Shown: positions 53,501-62,614, numbered from the stretch's first letter. The stretch is 64,000 bases of DNA from Mycobacterium sp. ACS1612 (GCF_001667505.1 NZ_LZHZ01000071.1:28454-92453); one strand, 5' to 3'. The notes: generated by a model not told the origin, from the sequence alone. Program-made: numbers and translations.

Positions 53501-54469
53501 GTGTTTGTGCAGGCGTGTCAGGCGCGCGTTGCGGGGATCGCCGCCGGCTATCTCGCTGATGTGCTGTTCGGTGACCCGCGTCGCGGCCATCCGGTGGCGC
53601 TGTTCGGTGGCGCGGCAGCGGGTTTGGAACAGCGCACCTACGCCGATTCCCGCCTCGCCGGGGCGATGCACGTGGGGGTGCTGCTCGGCGCGCTGGGTGC
53701 GCTCGGTGTGGCTGTCGAGCGTGGCGCCCGCCGCGAGGGAGCGGTGTGGACCGCAGCGGCGACGGCGGCCGCCACGTTCGTCGCGCTCGGCGGAACGTCG
53801 TTGGGTCGTACCGGACACCAGATGGCCGCCCTGCTCGGCAGCGGCGACGTCGAAGCCGCCCGGCGGCTACTGCCGTCGCTGTGCGGACGTGACCCCGCGG
53901 CCCTGGATTCGGCCGGGTTGGCGCGCGCGGCCCTGGAATCTGTCGCCGAGAACACCTCCGATGCCCATGTGGCCCCCGTGTTGTGGGCCGCGCTCGGCGG
54001 TATCCCCGCGGTGCTCGTCTACCGCGGCGCGAACACACTCGACGCGATGATCGGCAACAAATCGCCCAGATACGCCCGATTCGGTTGGGCCGCAGCACGT
54101 TTCGACGATGCGGCGAATTACCTCGCATCCCGTGTGACAGGCGTGTTGGTGACGCTGGGCGCCCCGCTGGTCGGCGGGTCCTCCACCGCGGCGCTGCGGG
54201 CCTGGCGCCGCGACGCGGCACGCCACCCCAGCCCCAACGCGGGCGTGGTGGAGGCGTCGTTCGCGGGTGCGTTGGGGGTGCGACTCGGCGGGCCCACGCA
54301 GTACGCCCACGAGCTGGAGATCAGGCCGACGCTCGGCGACGGCAGGCCGCCCGAGGTCGCCGATCTCGCGCGTGCGGTGCGGTTGTCGCGCATCGTGCAG
54401 GCCGCCGCCACGGCGGCCGGTCTCAGCGCCGCCTGCCGTATCGGTCGGCGAGTTTCTGCTCGACGGTGA
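53501..54469 (+). CDS. cobD: Cobalamin biosynthesis protein CobD/CbiB
   Basis: A 322-residue integral membrane protein. It has CobD hallmarks GYLADVLFGDPRRGHPVALFGG at the N-terminus, AARAALESVAENTSDAHVAPVLWAALGGIP-type signature in the middle (key SVAENTSD), then YRGANTLDAMIGNKSPRY. It attaches the aminopropanol phosphate arm to adenosylcobyric acid, giving adenosylcobinamide phosphate. Start GTG at 53501. It is convergent with the SURF1 gene (47-bp overlap at the 3' ends). Confidence 0.93.
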   Translation: MFVQACQARVAGIAAGYLADVLFGDPRRGHPVALFGGAAAGLEQRTYADSRLAGAMHVGVLLGALGALGVAVERGARREGAVWTAAATAAATFVALGGTSLGRTGHQMAALLGSGDVEAARRLLPSLCGRDPAALDSAGLARAALESVAENTSDAHVAPVLWAALGGIPAVLVYRGANTLDAMIGNKSPRYARFGWAAARFDDAANYLASRVTGVLVTLGAPLVGGSSTAALRAWRRDAARHPSPNAGVVEASFAGALGVRLGGPTQYAHELEIRPTLGDGRPPEVADLARAVRLSRIVQAAATAAGLSAACRIGRRVSARR

Positions 54470-55247
54470 GCGGGGCGTCGCTGTGGGCGGTCGACGCGGC
54501 GGTCTTTTCCCGCCGGCGCTGCTGCACCTCGGCGTAGACGAAGTAGCCCACCAAGATCGGGGCGATGATGCCGAACGCTATCCACTGGATGCCGTACGAC
54601 AGGAACGGACCCGCGTCGAGTTGCGGCAACGCGATGACGCCGAGCCCGCCGGGCTGGTTCTCGACCAGTTGGAGATACGACCCGGTCAGCGGCGTTCGGA
54701 CCAGCTCGGAGATTTGTGCGGTGTTGATCGAATACACCTGCTGTGCGCCGTTTTCGCGGAACGGATCCTTGCCTTGCACCGTCGGCTCCGAATCCCGCAG
54801 TCGCGCGGTGATCGTCACGGTTCCGGTCGGCGCGGCCGTGATTGGTGGCGCGTTGGAACCCTGCTCGGGTTTGACGTATCCGCGGTCGACCAGCACCACC
54901 GGCCCGCCGTCGACGGCGAACGGAGTGAGCACCTCGAACGCGGGATCACCTTCGATCACGCGAAGCCGGGCCAGCACCTGCTGATCGGACAGATAGTGTC
55001 CCGTCGCCGTCACCCGGCGCCACTCGGCATCCGGTGCTGACGAGTCCTGTTGCGGCAGATACGTTTTCAGCGGCAGCGGGTCGGCCGTCAGCGACTGGGA
55101 GATTTGCTTGTTCTCCCGCGACGTCTTGGTGTTCTTGCCCAGCTGCCATGGCGCGAGGACGGTGAAACACAGATACGCGAACGCGATCACCACGACGAAC
55201 AGCGCCAGCCACGCCGGCCGCAGGAGAAAGCTCCACCGCTTGACCAT
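54423..55247 (-). CDS. SURF1-family membrane protein (Rv2235-like)
   Basis: A 274-residue SURF1 protein. It has an N-terminal transmembrane helix (LALFVVVIAFAYLCFTVLAPWQLG) with the conserved PWQLGK motif, an extracytoplasmic domain containing VDRGYVKPEQ, and a C-terminal helix (YGIQWIAFGIIAPILVGYF). SURF1 helps insert heme a into cytochrome c oxidase. Its ATG overlaps the ptpA stop (TGATG). The last 47 bp overlap the convergent cobD. Confidence 0.9.
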   Translation of the reverse strand: MVKRWSFLLRPAWLALFVVVIAFAYLCFTVLAPWQLGKNTKTSRENKQISQSLTADPLPLKTYLPQQDSSAPDAEWRRVTATGHYLSDQQVLARLRVIEGDPAFEVLTPFAVDGGPVVLVDRGYVKPEQGSNAPPITAAPTGTVTITARLRDSEPTVQGKDPFRENGAQQVYSINTAQISELVRTPLTGSYLQLVENQPGGLGVIALPQLDAGPFLSYGIQWIAFGIIAPILVGYFVYAEVQQRRREKTAASTAHSDAPLTVEQKLADRYGRRR

Positions 55248-55741
55248 CAGCTTGCGATTCCCCGACTCGCCAACTGCTCGTCCACCCAACTGTGCAGCCC
55301 CGGCAGCGCAGCCTCGATCACTGTGAACGTGTCTTCGAAATCGTCATGCGTTCCGTAGTAGGGATCTTCGACGTCGAGGGGGTGCGCTCCAGACCGCGGA
55401 TCGAACGACCGCAGCATCCGGATCCTGCTGGCAGGCACGCCCATTTCCTGCAGCATGCGGAGATGGTTGCGGCCGAGCGCGATGACCAGATCCGCCGACA
55501 GGTGGTCGTCGTCGATCTGCGCGGCCCGGTGTGCCGTGGGATAGCCGTGTTCGCGAAGCACGTGTGACGCGCGCCGGTCGGCGGGATCGCCGACATGCCA
55601 ACTGCCGGTGCCCGCGCTGGTGACGCGGACCGCGTCGGAGAGACCCCGTTGCCGGATCTGGTGAGCGAACATCTTCTCCGCCATCGGCGACCGGCAGATG
55701 TTGCCGGAGCAGATGAATGTGATGTGCAGCGGCTCAGACAC
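55247..55741 (-). CDS. ptpA: Low-molecular-weight protein tyrosine phosphatase PtpA
   Basis: A 164-residue LMW-PTP. The P-loop is CSGNICRS (C11, R17), and the general acid D126 in VEDPYYG is followed by Tyr128-Tyr129. These are numbered exactly as in M. tuberculosis PtpA, whose DPYY tyrosines are phosphorylated by PtkA. In pathogens PtpA is secreted to block phagosome acidification. The GTG at 55741 overlaps the upstream HAD gene by 8 bp; an earlier in-frame ATG at 55762 is less likely. Confidence 0.94.
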   Translation of the reverse strand: MSEPLHITFICSGNICRSPMAEKMFAHQIRQRGLSDAVRVTSAGTGSWHVGDPADRRASHVLREHGYPTAHRAAQIDDDHLSADLVIALGRNHLRMLQEMGVPASRIRMLRSFDPRSGAHPLDVEDPYYGTHDDFEDTFTVIEAALPGLHSWVDEQLASRGIAS

Positions 55742-56411
55742 CCAACACCTCACGGAGATCATCGACCGTCGAGACGTGCGCCAGCGCGCTCACGGCGTCG
55801 CGACCCTCGAAGTCCGTCCTGCCGTAGCCCCAGCCGACCACTACCGTCTCGATGCCGTGTTCGGCCGCCCCCTCCACGTCGTGGGACCGGTCGCCGACCA
55901 TCAGCACACGGTCGGGCAGCGGATGCAGCTGGGCGAGGGCGTGCGCGACGACGTCGGACTTGGTGGCGCGGGATCCGTCGACGCTGGCGCCCGCAATGAC
56001 CTCGAAGTGCCCGTCGAGACCGAAGTGCGCCAGAATGCGCTGCGCCGTCGGCTCCGCCTTCGAGGTGGCCACCGCCAACCGCACCCCGGCCGCGCGCAGA
56101 TCCGCCAGTAGGGGGGCAATCCCATCGAAGAGCCGGTTCATAGCCCAGCCCCGGGTGCTGTAGTCCGCCCGGTAGGCGGCGATCGCGGCGTCGGTATGGT
56201 CGCCGAGCCCCATCTCGCGCAGGGTGTGATGCATCGGTGGGCCGACGACGCGGCTGGCCAGATCGCCGTCGGGCACCACAGCGCCGACCGCACCGAGCGC
56301 GTGCTTGAAGCTGGACACGATGCCCTGCGCCGAGTCGGTCAAGGTGCCGTCGAGGTCGAACAGCACCAACTGCGGGCGCGTCGCGACGGTACCGGGCAGG
56401 GTTTCTGTCAC
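55734..56411 (-). CDS. ptkA: HAD-family hydrolase (PtkA-like, Rv2232-like)
   Basis: A 225-residue HAD-superfamily phosphatase-fold protein. Motif I is LFDLDGTLTD, motif II AVATSKAEP, and motif III/IV MVGDRSHDVEGA, as in phosphoglycolate phosphatases. The M. tuberculosis orthologue PtkA has been described as a tyrosine kinase acting on PtpA. It is co-transcribed with ptpA (8-bp overlap). The GTG at 56411 avoids overlap with the divergent cobC; an ATG at 56456 would add 15 residues and overlap it. Gene name by position. Confidence 0.85.
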   Translation of the reverse strand: MTETLPGTVATRPQLVLFDLDGTLTDSAQGIVSSFKHALGAVGAVVPDGDLASRVVGPPMHHTLREMGLGDHTDAAIAAYRADYSTRGWAMNRLFDGIAPLLADLRAAGVRLAVATSKAEPTAQRILAHFGLDGHFEVIAGASVDGSRATKSDVVAHALAQLHPLPDRVLMVGDRSHDVEGAAEHGIETVVVGWGYGRTDFEGRDAVSALAHVSTVDDLREVLGV

Positions 56412-56432
56412 GACTCCATTGTCGCCGACGTC

Positions 56433-56438
56433 TAATGT
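56433..56438 (+). promoter_or_regulatory. Putative -10 box, leaderless cobC
   Basis: TAATGT ends 6 nt before the GTG at 56445, consistent with a leaderless transcript. The 33-bp gap to the divergent HAD gene must hold both promoters. Confidence 0.4.
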
Positions 56439-56444
56439 CGTGCT

Positions 56445-57467
56445 GTGGCCAGTCATCCTCGTGCCGCTGCGCGCTACCACGGCGACCAGGCTGCAATGCC
56501 CGGCATGCTGGATTTTGCCGTCAACGTGCGCGCCACCGAGCCGCCGTCGTGGCTGGTCGACAGGCTGTCCGCGCGACTGACCGACCTCGGCCGGTATCCG
56601 AGCGCGGCCGACGAGCGCCGCGCTGTGCACGCCGTGGCCGCCAGGCACGGCCGCATCGCCGACGAGGTGGCGCTGCTCGCCGGGGCGGCCGAAGCCTTCG
56701 CGATGCTGGCCAACCTTCGGCCGCGGCTCGCCGCGTTGATCGCGCCCTCCTTCACAGAGCCCGAGGCGGCGCTGGCCGACGCCGGTGTCCCTGTCAAGCA
56801 TGTGGTGCTACGCCCGCCGTTCGGCCTGGCCGGTGCCCGGGTGCCGGACGCAGCCGACCTGGTGGTCGTCGGCAACCCGACGAACCCGACCGGCGTCCTG
56901 CACTCCCGCGACCAGATCCTGTCGTTACGCAGGCCGGGCCGCATCGTCGTGGTGGACGAGGCGTTCATGGACGCGATTCCAGGTGAGCCCGGGTCGCTGG
57001 CGGGCGAGTCACTTCCCGACGTGGTGGTGTTGCGCAGCCTGACCAAGACCTGGTCGGTGGCCGGGTTGCGGGTCGGCTACGCGGTCGGGCCCCGCGAGGT
57101 CCTCGACAAGATGACCGCGCGGCGGCCGCACTGGCCGATCGGGACGCTTCAACTCGAGGCGATCGCGGCCTGCAACACACCGGAGGCGGTCGCCGAGGCC
57201 AAGCGCGGTGCGCACCGACTGAGCGCACTGCGCGCCGCAATGGTCGACGCCCTGAGTAGCATCGGCCTGGATGTCATCGACGGCAGCGCCCCATTCGTAC
57301 TGTTCACCGTCCCGGACGCGCAACTGATGCGAAAGATACTGGACGGCAAGGGAATCGCTGTGCGGCGGTGTGACACGTTCGTCGGCTTGGACGGTGAATA
57401 CCTGCGGGCCGCCGTGCGCCCGCACTGGCCGGTCCTCGTCGACGCGATAGCGGAGTCGTTGCGATGA
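56445..57467 (+). CDS. cobC: Aminotransferase CobC-type (Rv2231c-like)
   Basis: A 340-residue fold-type I PLP enzyme of the HisC/CobC class. The motifs are VGNPTNPTG, VVVDEAFMD, and the PLP lysine in LRSLTKTWSVAGLRVGY (about residue 205). It is annotated CobC in mycobacteria, where it is thought to supply the L-threonine-phosphate-derived arm or to act as an aminotransferase. Which reaction applies here is uncertain. The stop overlaps the Nif3-like start by 4 bp, beginning a coupled four-gene operon to 60410. Confidence 0.88.
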   Translation: MASHPRAAARYHGDQAAMPGMLDFAVNVRATEPPSWLVDRLSARLTDLGRYPSAADERRAVHAVAARHGRIADEVALLAGAAEAFAMLANLRPRLAALIAPSFTEPEAALADAGVPVKHVVLRPPFGLAGARVPDAADLVVVGNPTNPTGVLHSRDQILSLRRPGRIVVVDEAFMDAIPGEPGSLAGESLPDVVVLRSLTKTWSVAGLRVGYAVGPREVLDKMTARRPHWPIGTLQLEAIAACNTPEAVAEAKRGAHRLSALRAAMVDALSSIGLDVIDGSAPFVLFTVPDAQLMRKILDGKGIAVRRCDTFVGLDGEYLRAAVRPHWPVLVDAIAESLR

Positions 57468-58591
57468 GCGTCGCGCTGTCCGAGATCATCGGCGTCCTCG
57501 ACGAGGCCTATCCGCCGCGGTTGGCGCAGGCTTGGGATTCAGTGGGTCTGGTCTGCGGCGACCCGTCCGAAACCGTCGAAACCGTCACCGTTGCGGTCGA
57601 CGCCACCGCTGCCGTCGTCGCCGAGGTACCCGATAGCGGATTGCTGCTAGCGCACCACCCGCTGTTGTTGCGCGGGGTCGACACCGTCGCTGCCAGCACC
57701 GCCAAGGGCGCGCTGCTGCACCAGATGATCCGAACCGGGCGAGCGTTGTTCACCGCTCACACCAACGCCGATTCGGCGACGCCTGGCGTGTCCGATGCGC
57801 TGGCAGGCGCGTTGGGGCTGACCGTCGAAGAGGTCCTGGAGCCGATCTCGGTGGCCGGTGACATGGACAAGTGGGTGGTCTACGTGCCCGCGAACGACGC
57901 CGAAGCGGTGCGTGAGGCGATGTTCGTCGCGGGCGCGGGCCGCATCGGCGACTATTCGCACTGCAGTTGGAGTGTGCCTGGCACCGGGCAATTCCTGGCG
58001 CACGAGGGCGCGTCGCCTGCAATCGGCAGCGTGGGCAGCGTCGAGAAGGTGGCCGAGGACAGGGTGGAGATGGTCGCGCCGACCCGGTTGCGCGCACATG
58101 TGCTCACCGCGTTGCGGTCTACGCATCCGTACGAGGAGCCGGCGTTCGACATCTTCACGCTGGCCGCGGTCCCCGGCGATGTCGGGTTGGGACGCATCGG
58201 CACGTTGCCCCGGCCGCAACCGTTGTCCGCGTTCGTTTCCCGCGTGCATGACGCGCTCCCAGGCACCTCGTGGGGCGTGCGGGCCTCCGGCGACTCGGCG
58301 GCCATGGTGTCGCGGGTGGCGGTGTGCGGGGGAGCGGGTGACTCGCTGCTCGACAGGGTCGCAGGCGCAGACGTGCAGGCCTATGTCACCGCCGATCTGC
58401 GCCACCATCCCGCCGACGAGCACAGGCGGGCGTCCGACGTCGCGTTGGTGGACGTCGCGCACTGGGCCAGTGAGTACCCCTGGTGCACACAGGCGGCCGA
58501 ACTGCTGCGCAACCGTTTCGGTGACGCGCTGCCGGTGCGGGTGTCGACGGTGCGCACCGATCCGTGGAACGTCGAGAGAAACGGAACATGA
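57464..58591 (+). CDS. Nif3-like dinuclear metal protein (Rv2230c-like)
   Basis: A 375-residue Nif3/GTP-cyclohydrolase-I-type-2 family protein. Metal-binding motifs are LLAHHPLLLRG near residue 65, FTAHTNADSA near 100, and the C-terminal DVAHWASEYPW. A middle insert domain of the CutA/PII-like type (WVVYVPANDAEAVREAMF) separates the halves. Nif3 proteins are widespread, bind two metals, and have no settled activity. Overlaps of 4 bp on both sides show tight coupling with cobC and the zinc-ribbon gene. Confidence 0.9.
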   Translation: MSVALSEIIGVLDEAYPPRLAQAWDSVGLVCGDPSETVETVTVAVDATAAVVAEVPDSGLLLAHHPLLLRGVDTVAASTAKGALLHQMIRTGRALFTAHTNADSATPGVSDALAGALGLTVEEVLEPISVAGDMDKWVVYVPANDAEAVREAMFVAGAGRIGDYSHCSWSVPGTGQFLAHEGASPAIGSVGSVEKVAEDRVEMVAPTRLRAHVLTALRSTHPYEEPAFDIFTLAAVPGDVGLGRIGTLPRPQPLSAFVSRVHDALPGTSWGVRASGDSAAMVSRVAVCGGAGDSLLDRVAGADVQAYVTADLRHHPADEHRRASDVALVDVAHWASEYPWCTQAAELLRNRFGDALPVRVSTVRTDPWNVERNGT

Positions 58592-59325
58592 AAGCAGAAG
58601 TAGTGCAACAACGCTCGTTGCTGGAGCTGGCCGAACTCGACGCCGAGCTGAGCCGCATCGCGCACCGGGCCAAGAACCTGCCCGCCCAACAGCAGCTCGA
58701 GGAGGCGCAGTCGACGCATCGTGAGGCCAACGACCGCCTCGCCGCGGTGCAGATCGCACTGGAAGACCTCGACGGCCAGGTGGCCAAGTTCGAGTCGGAG
58801 ATCGACTCCGTCCGGCAGCGCGAGGACCGCGACCGGTCGCTGCTGTCGGGGGGCACCGTCGACGCCAAACAGCTGACAGACTTACAGCACGAACTCGAGA
58901 CTCTGGAGCGGCGTCAGGCCAGCCTCGAGGATTCGCTGCTCGAGGTGATGGAGCGTCGCGAGGAATTGCAGAGTCAGCAAGCCGACGAGCTTGCTCGGAT
59001 CGACGAGTTGCAGACCAAGCTCGCCGAGGCGCAGCAGGCGTGCGATGAGGCACGCGGGGAAATAGACCAGCTCAAACACCAATCCCTCTCTCGGCGGGAC
59101 GAATTGGTGGCGGCGCTGAACGCCGATCTGGTCGGGTTGTACGAGCGTCAGCGTGCGCGCGGTGGCGCAGGCGCCGGCGTGCTGCAAGGCCGTCGCTGCG
59201 GCGCGTGCCGGATCGAGATCGACCGCGGGGAGCTGGCCCGCATCTCAGCCGCCGCCGACGACGAGGTGCTGCGTTGTCCCGAGTGCGGCGCAATCCTGTT
59301 GCGAGTCAAGGGAGCAGGCGCGTGA
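58588..59325 (+). CDS. Coiled-coil zinc-ribbon protein (Rv2229c/CT398-like)
   Basis: A 245-residue protein. The first 190 residues form a long antiparallel coiled coil rich in Glu/Gln/Arg (LEDLDGQVAKFESEIDSV, LQHELETLERRQ). The C-terminus is a C4 zinc ribbon (CGACRIE and CPECGA). Homologues such as CT398/HP0958 act as chaperones or sigma-factor-binding proteins. The Nif3, zinc-ribbon and RNase H order is conserved, suggesting a shared, unresolved role in RNA or cofactor metabolism. ATGA overlap upstream and GTGA overlap downstream. Confidence 0.9.
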   Translation: MKAEVVQQRSLLELAELDAELSRIAHRAKNLPAQQQLEEAQSTHREANDRLAAVQIALEDLDGQVAKFESEIDSVRQREDRDRSLLSGGTVDAKQLTDLQHELETLERRQASLEDSLLEVMERREELQSQQADELARIDELQTKLAEAQQACDEARGEIDQLKHQSLSRRDELVAALNADLVGLYERQRARGGAGAGVLQGRRCGACRIEIDRGELARISAAADDEVLRCPECGAILLRVKGAGA

Positions 59326-60410
59326 AGGTGATCGTCGAGGCCGACGGTGGCTCGCGCGGAAACCCGGGGCCCGCAGGCTACGGATCGGTCGTGTGGACGG
59401 CCGACCGCACCGCGGTGCTTGCTGAGAGTAAGCAGGCGATCGGGCGGGCCACCAACAACGTCGCCGAATATCGCGGGCTGATCGCGGGCCTGGAGGAAGC
59501 GGCGAAACTCGGCGCTACCGAGGTCGAGGTCTCGATGGACTCGAAGCTTGTGGTGGAACAGATGTCGGGCCGGTGGAAGGTAAAGCACCCCGACATCGAA
59601 CCGCTGCATCAGCAGGCGAAGGCACTGGCGGCGCGGTTCGACCGGATCGGCTACACCTGGATCCCGCGCGCCAGGAACGCCCACGCCGATCGGCTGGCCA
59701 ACGAGGCGATGGACGCGGCGGCCGAACTCGAGAAGGTCGTCGCAGAGCCGAAGCAACCGCAACCCGTGGCGTCGTCCCCCGGTTGGACCGGTGCGCGCGG
59801 CGCGCCGACCCGCTTGCTGCTGCTGCGCCACGGGCAGACGGAACTATCAAGGGAGCGGCGGTATTCCGGCCGCGGCAACCCTGCGCTGACCGACGTCGGA
59901 CGCCAGCAGGCGGAGGCGGCCGCACAATTTCTCGCGCGAACTGGCGGCATCGATGCCGTCATCTCCTCGCCGTTGCAGCGGGCGTACGACACGGCGGCGA
60001 CGGCGGCCAAGGCGCTCGGCCTCGACGTCGCGGTCGACCATGACCTGATCGAAACGGACTTCGGGGCGTGGGAAGGGTTGACATTCGCTGAGGCGGCCGA
60101 GCGCGACCCCGACCAACACCGGCGCTGGCTGCGCGATACCGGCGTCGCCCCTCCTGACGGCGAGAGCTTCGACAGCGTCGCCGAGCGCGTGCGACGCGCG
60201 CAGGCGCGAATCATCAACGAGCACGGCCGCGCAACCGTATTGGTGGTTTCGCATGTGACGCCGATCAAGACGCTGCTGCGGACGGCACTCGACGCGGGCC
60301 CCGGCATTCTCTACCGGTTACACCTCGACCTCGCCTCGCTGTCCATCGCGGAGTTCTATCCGGACGGCGTGGCCTCGGTGCGGTTGGTCAACCAAACGGC
60401 CTACCTGTAG
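59322..60410 (+). CDS. Bifunctional RNase H / acid phosphatase (Rv2228c-like)
   Basis: A 362-residue fusion. The N-terminal type I RNase H has EADGGSRGNPGPAG (D8), NNVAEYRGL (E about 47) and VSMDSKLV (D about 71). A short linker leads to a histidine-phosphatase domain with LLLRHGQTE and later VSHVTPIK. In M. tuberculosis Rv2228c the two halves are an RNase HI and an alpha-ribazole-phosphate phosphatase (CobC-type) activity, the latter fitting the cob genes upstream. GTG start overlaps the zinc-ribbon stop. Last gene of the operon. Confidence 0.94.
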   Translation: MKVIVEADGGSRGNPGPAGYGSVVWTADRTAVLAESKQAIGRATNNVAEYRGLIAGLEEAAKLGATEVEVSMDSKLVVEQMSGRWKVKHPDIEPLHQQAKALAARFDRIGYTWIPRARNAHADRLANEAMDAAAELEKVVAEPKQPQPVASSPGWTGARGAPTRLLLLRHGQTELSRERRYSGRGNPALTDVGRQQAEAAAQFLARTGGIDAVISSPLQRAYDTAATAAKALGLDVAVDHDLIETDFGAWEGLTFAEAAERDPDQHRRWLRDTGVAPPDGESFDSVAERVRRAQARIINEHGRATVLVVSHVTPIKTLLRTALDAGPGILYRLHLDLASLSIAEFYPDGVASVRLVNQTAYL

Positions 60411-60989
60411 TCAGCTGTGCAGGTGCAGCCGTTCTCCATGCACCCCGAACAGTGTGATCGCCTCGACGGGTCCGTCGACGGTGCCGAACCAATGCGGGGT
60501 CCACGTCGAAAACTCAACGGCCTCACCGGGTTTGATGATGAAGTCCTTGTCGCCGAGGATCAGCCGCAGGAGGCCCGACAGCACGTACATCCAGTCCTGG
60601 CCTTCGTGTACCGGCAGTTCCGCGGGAGGCGTGCGCCGCCGAGCACTGATGCGGATCTTGTACGCATGCAAGCCACCCGCGGGACCGGCGCGGTGTAGCG
60701 GCCAATATGTCACGTCGTGGTGGGTATGCGAACCGGCCCTGACGCGTGGGTCCTCGGTCTCCGGCGCGCGCAGCAGTTCGTCAGTGCTGATCGAGAGCGC
60801 GGCGGCCAACCGCGGCAGATGGTCGAGCGCGAGGCGACGTTTGCCGGACTCCAACCGGCTCAGAGTCGATACGTCGATGTTCGAGCTGCTGGCCACCTCC
60901 TCGAGGGTCAGTCCGCGCTGGGTGCGCAGTTGCCTGAGCCGTTGTCGGACCCGCAGGTCGACGTCCTCCCTCGGGCTTTTTGCCTCCAT
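60411..60989 (-). CDS. XRE-family regulator with C-terminal cupin
   Basis: A 192-residue regulator. The XRE HTH (about 14-65) has RLRQLRTQRGLTLEEVA and SNIDVSTLSRLESGKR. It is followed by a cupin sensor domain (about 95-190) with HEGQDWMYVLSGLLRLILG and GEAVEFSTWTPHWFG. Such proteins repress small-molecule metabolism or redox genes. The ATG at 60989 is chosen because the upstream extension overlaps the divergent oxidoreductase. The start codons are 47 bp apart, so it probably regulates the oxidoreductase-methyltransferase pair. It abuts the convergent RNase H gene. Confidence 0.88.
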   Translation of the reverse strand: MEAKSPREDVDLRVRQRLRQLRTQRGLTLEEVASSSNIDVSTLSRLESGKRRLALDHLPRLAAALSISTDELLRAPETEDPRVRAGSHTHHDVTYWPLHRAGPAGGLHAYKIRISARRRTPPAELPVHEGQDWMYVLSGLLRLILGDKDFIIKPGEAVEFSTWTPHWFGTVDGPVEAITLFGVHGERLHLHS

Positions 60990-61036
60990 GGCAAGTGAGT
61001 TTGATTGATCCGCGTGGATTTGGGCAAGCTCGAAGC

Positions 61037-61996
61037 ATGGACTCGAAATGGGATTGCGTCGTCGTGGGCGGCGGTGCGGCAGGCTTGAGCGCAGGAATGG
61101 TGCTCGGCCGGGCCAGGCGGCGGACACTGCTGATCGACGCCGGTCGGCAGAGCAATTTGGCGGCACATGGCGTTGGAGGTCTCCTGGGGCACGATGGCCG
61201 CTCGCCGGCAGAACTGTACGAGATCGGCCGCCGGGAACTCGCTGAGTATTCAAGCGTCGACGTGCGGACCGGCGAGGTGGTCTCCGGCGAGCGGGTCGGC
61301 GACCTCTTCGAGCTGAAGCTGTCCGACGGATCCCGTGAGCAGGCGCACCGGGTGGTGCTCGCGACCGGCATGGAGTACCGGCCGCCGGTAGTGAAGGGGC
61401 TGGAGGAGTTTTGGGGCAGGTCGGTGTTTCACTGCCCTTTTTGCGACGGATGGGAGTTACGTGATCAGCCTCTTGCGGTACTGGCCCGTGGCGAGAAGGC
61501 GATCCATTCTGCGCTGTTGTTGCGCGGCTGGACCGACGATCTGATTCTGTTGACGGACGGCGAGGCGGATCTCGGTGACGACGACCGGGACCGGCTGACG
61601 TCCGCAGGGGTCAAAATGGACGAGCGGTCGGTGGCCGAACTCACCGGACGGCAGGGGCAACTCGAGGCGGTGCAGTTCACCGACGGCGGTCGGCTGGAAT
61701 GTCGTGGCCTGCTCGCCGCTACCACGCTGCATCAGCGCTCGCGATTGGCTGAGCAGCTCGGAGCGGAGCCGGGGGAGGCGACGCCGTTCGGCGAGACACC
61801 GGTGAAGGTCGATGGTCTATGTCGTACCTCTGCGCCAGGGGTTTTCGCGGCCGGTGACCTCAGTACACAATTGCCACCCTCGGTTGCCTCGGCCATCGCG
61901 GCCGGCTCGCTGGCCGGTATGTCGGTGGTGCAGAGCCTGCTGGCCGACCAATGCGGACTGCCCGTCCCGGATTGGAGCGAACATGTCGACGCCTGA
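61037..61996 (+). CDS. Thioredoxin-reductase-like FAD/NAD(P) oxidoreductase
   Basis: A 319-residue flavoprotein. The FAD motif VVGGGAAGLSAG is at the N-terminus, the redox pair CPFC is at C133/C136, and a C-terminal GVFAAGDLSTQLPPSVASAI FAD segment follows. The NADPH-binding GxGxxA region is poor (LAVLARGEKAIHSA), unlike true TrxB, so it may belong to the TrxR-like/GliT-type disulfide oxidase or ferredoxin-dependent branch. It overlaps the methyltransferase by 14 bp and is divergent from the XRE-cupin regulator. Partner thiol unknown. Confidence 0.87.
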   Translation: MDSKWDCVVVGGGAAGLSAGMVLGRARRRTLLIDAGRQSNLAAHGVGGLLGHDGRSPAELYEIGRRELAEYSSVDVRTGEVVSGERVGDLFELKLSDGSREQAHRVVLATGMEYRPPVVKGLEEFWGRSVFHCPFCDGWELRDQPLAVLARGEKAIHSALLLRGWTDDLILLTDGEADLGDDDRDRLTSAGVKMDERSVAELTGRQGQLEAVQFTDGGRLECRGLLAATTLHQRSRLAEQLGAEPGEATPFGETPVKVDGLCRTSAPGVFAAGDLSTQLPPSVASAIAAGSLAGMSVVQSLLADQCGLPVPDWSEHVDA

Positions 61997-62597
61997 CGCA
62001 AAAGAACACTGGGAGCAGCGGTATGCCGAGCGCGACCAGCGATGGAGCGGTCGGGTCAATGTCCGTCTGGCGGAAATCGTTTCCGCGTTTCAGCCGGGCC
62101 ATGCGCTGGATCTCGGCTGCGGCGAGGGCGCCGACGCATGGTGGCTAGCGGAGCGCGGTTGGACCGTCGTCGCGGTCGACATTTCGGACACCGCGTTGCA
62201 GCGTGCTGCCGCGGGCGCCGAGGAACGCGGGGTGAGCGATCGGATCCGCTTCGAGCAGCACGACCTGTCGGAGAGCTTTCCCAACGGTGAGTTCGACCTG
62301 GTCTCCGCGCAATTCCTGCATTCGATGATCCCGTTTGACCGGCCGAAGGTGTTGCGGCGCGCCGCTTCTGCGGTGCGCTCCGGCGGGGCGTTGCTGATCG
62401 TCGACCATGCGGGGCCACCGCCCTGGGCATCAGAACTCGACCATCACCACCACGACTTCCCCAGCGCCGAGGAGGTCATCGAAGGGCTGGAACTAGGCGA
62501 CGAGTGGGACCGGGAACGTGTCGATGCGGTCGAGCGGGAAGTCGCCGGACAGACCGCGGCGTGGACTGACAACGTGATCGTGCTGCGGCGAGGCTGA
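61983..62597 (+). CDS. Class I SAM-dependent methyltransferase
   Basis: A 204-residue small methyltransferase. Motif I is ALDLGCGEGADAWWLAERGW, then VVAVDISDTAL and FDLVSAQFLHS. It resembles tellurite-resistance TehB- and thiopurine-type methyltransferases (DLGCGEG.DA.WLA) that detoxify small nucleophiles. A 14-bp overlap with the flavoprotein points to a joint detoxification or thiol-methylation role, which is inferred. A His-rich loop (DHHHHDF) near residue 155 is unusual. Confidence 0.87.
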   Translation: MSTPDAKEHWEQRYAERDQRWSGRVNVRLAEIVSAFQPGHALDLGCGEGADAWWLAERGWTVVAVDISDTALQRAAAGAEERGVSDRIRFEQHDLSESFPNGEFDLVSAQFLHSMIPFDRPKVLRRAASAVRSGGALLIVDHAGPPPWASELDHHHHDFPSAEEVIEGLELGDEWDRERVDAVEREVAGQTAAWTDNVIVLRRG

Positions 62598-62614
62598 GCG
62601 CGCTCACGCAGATC

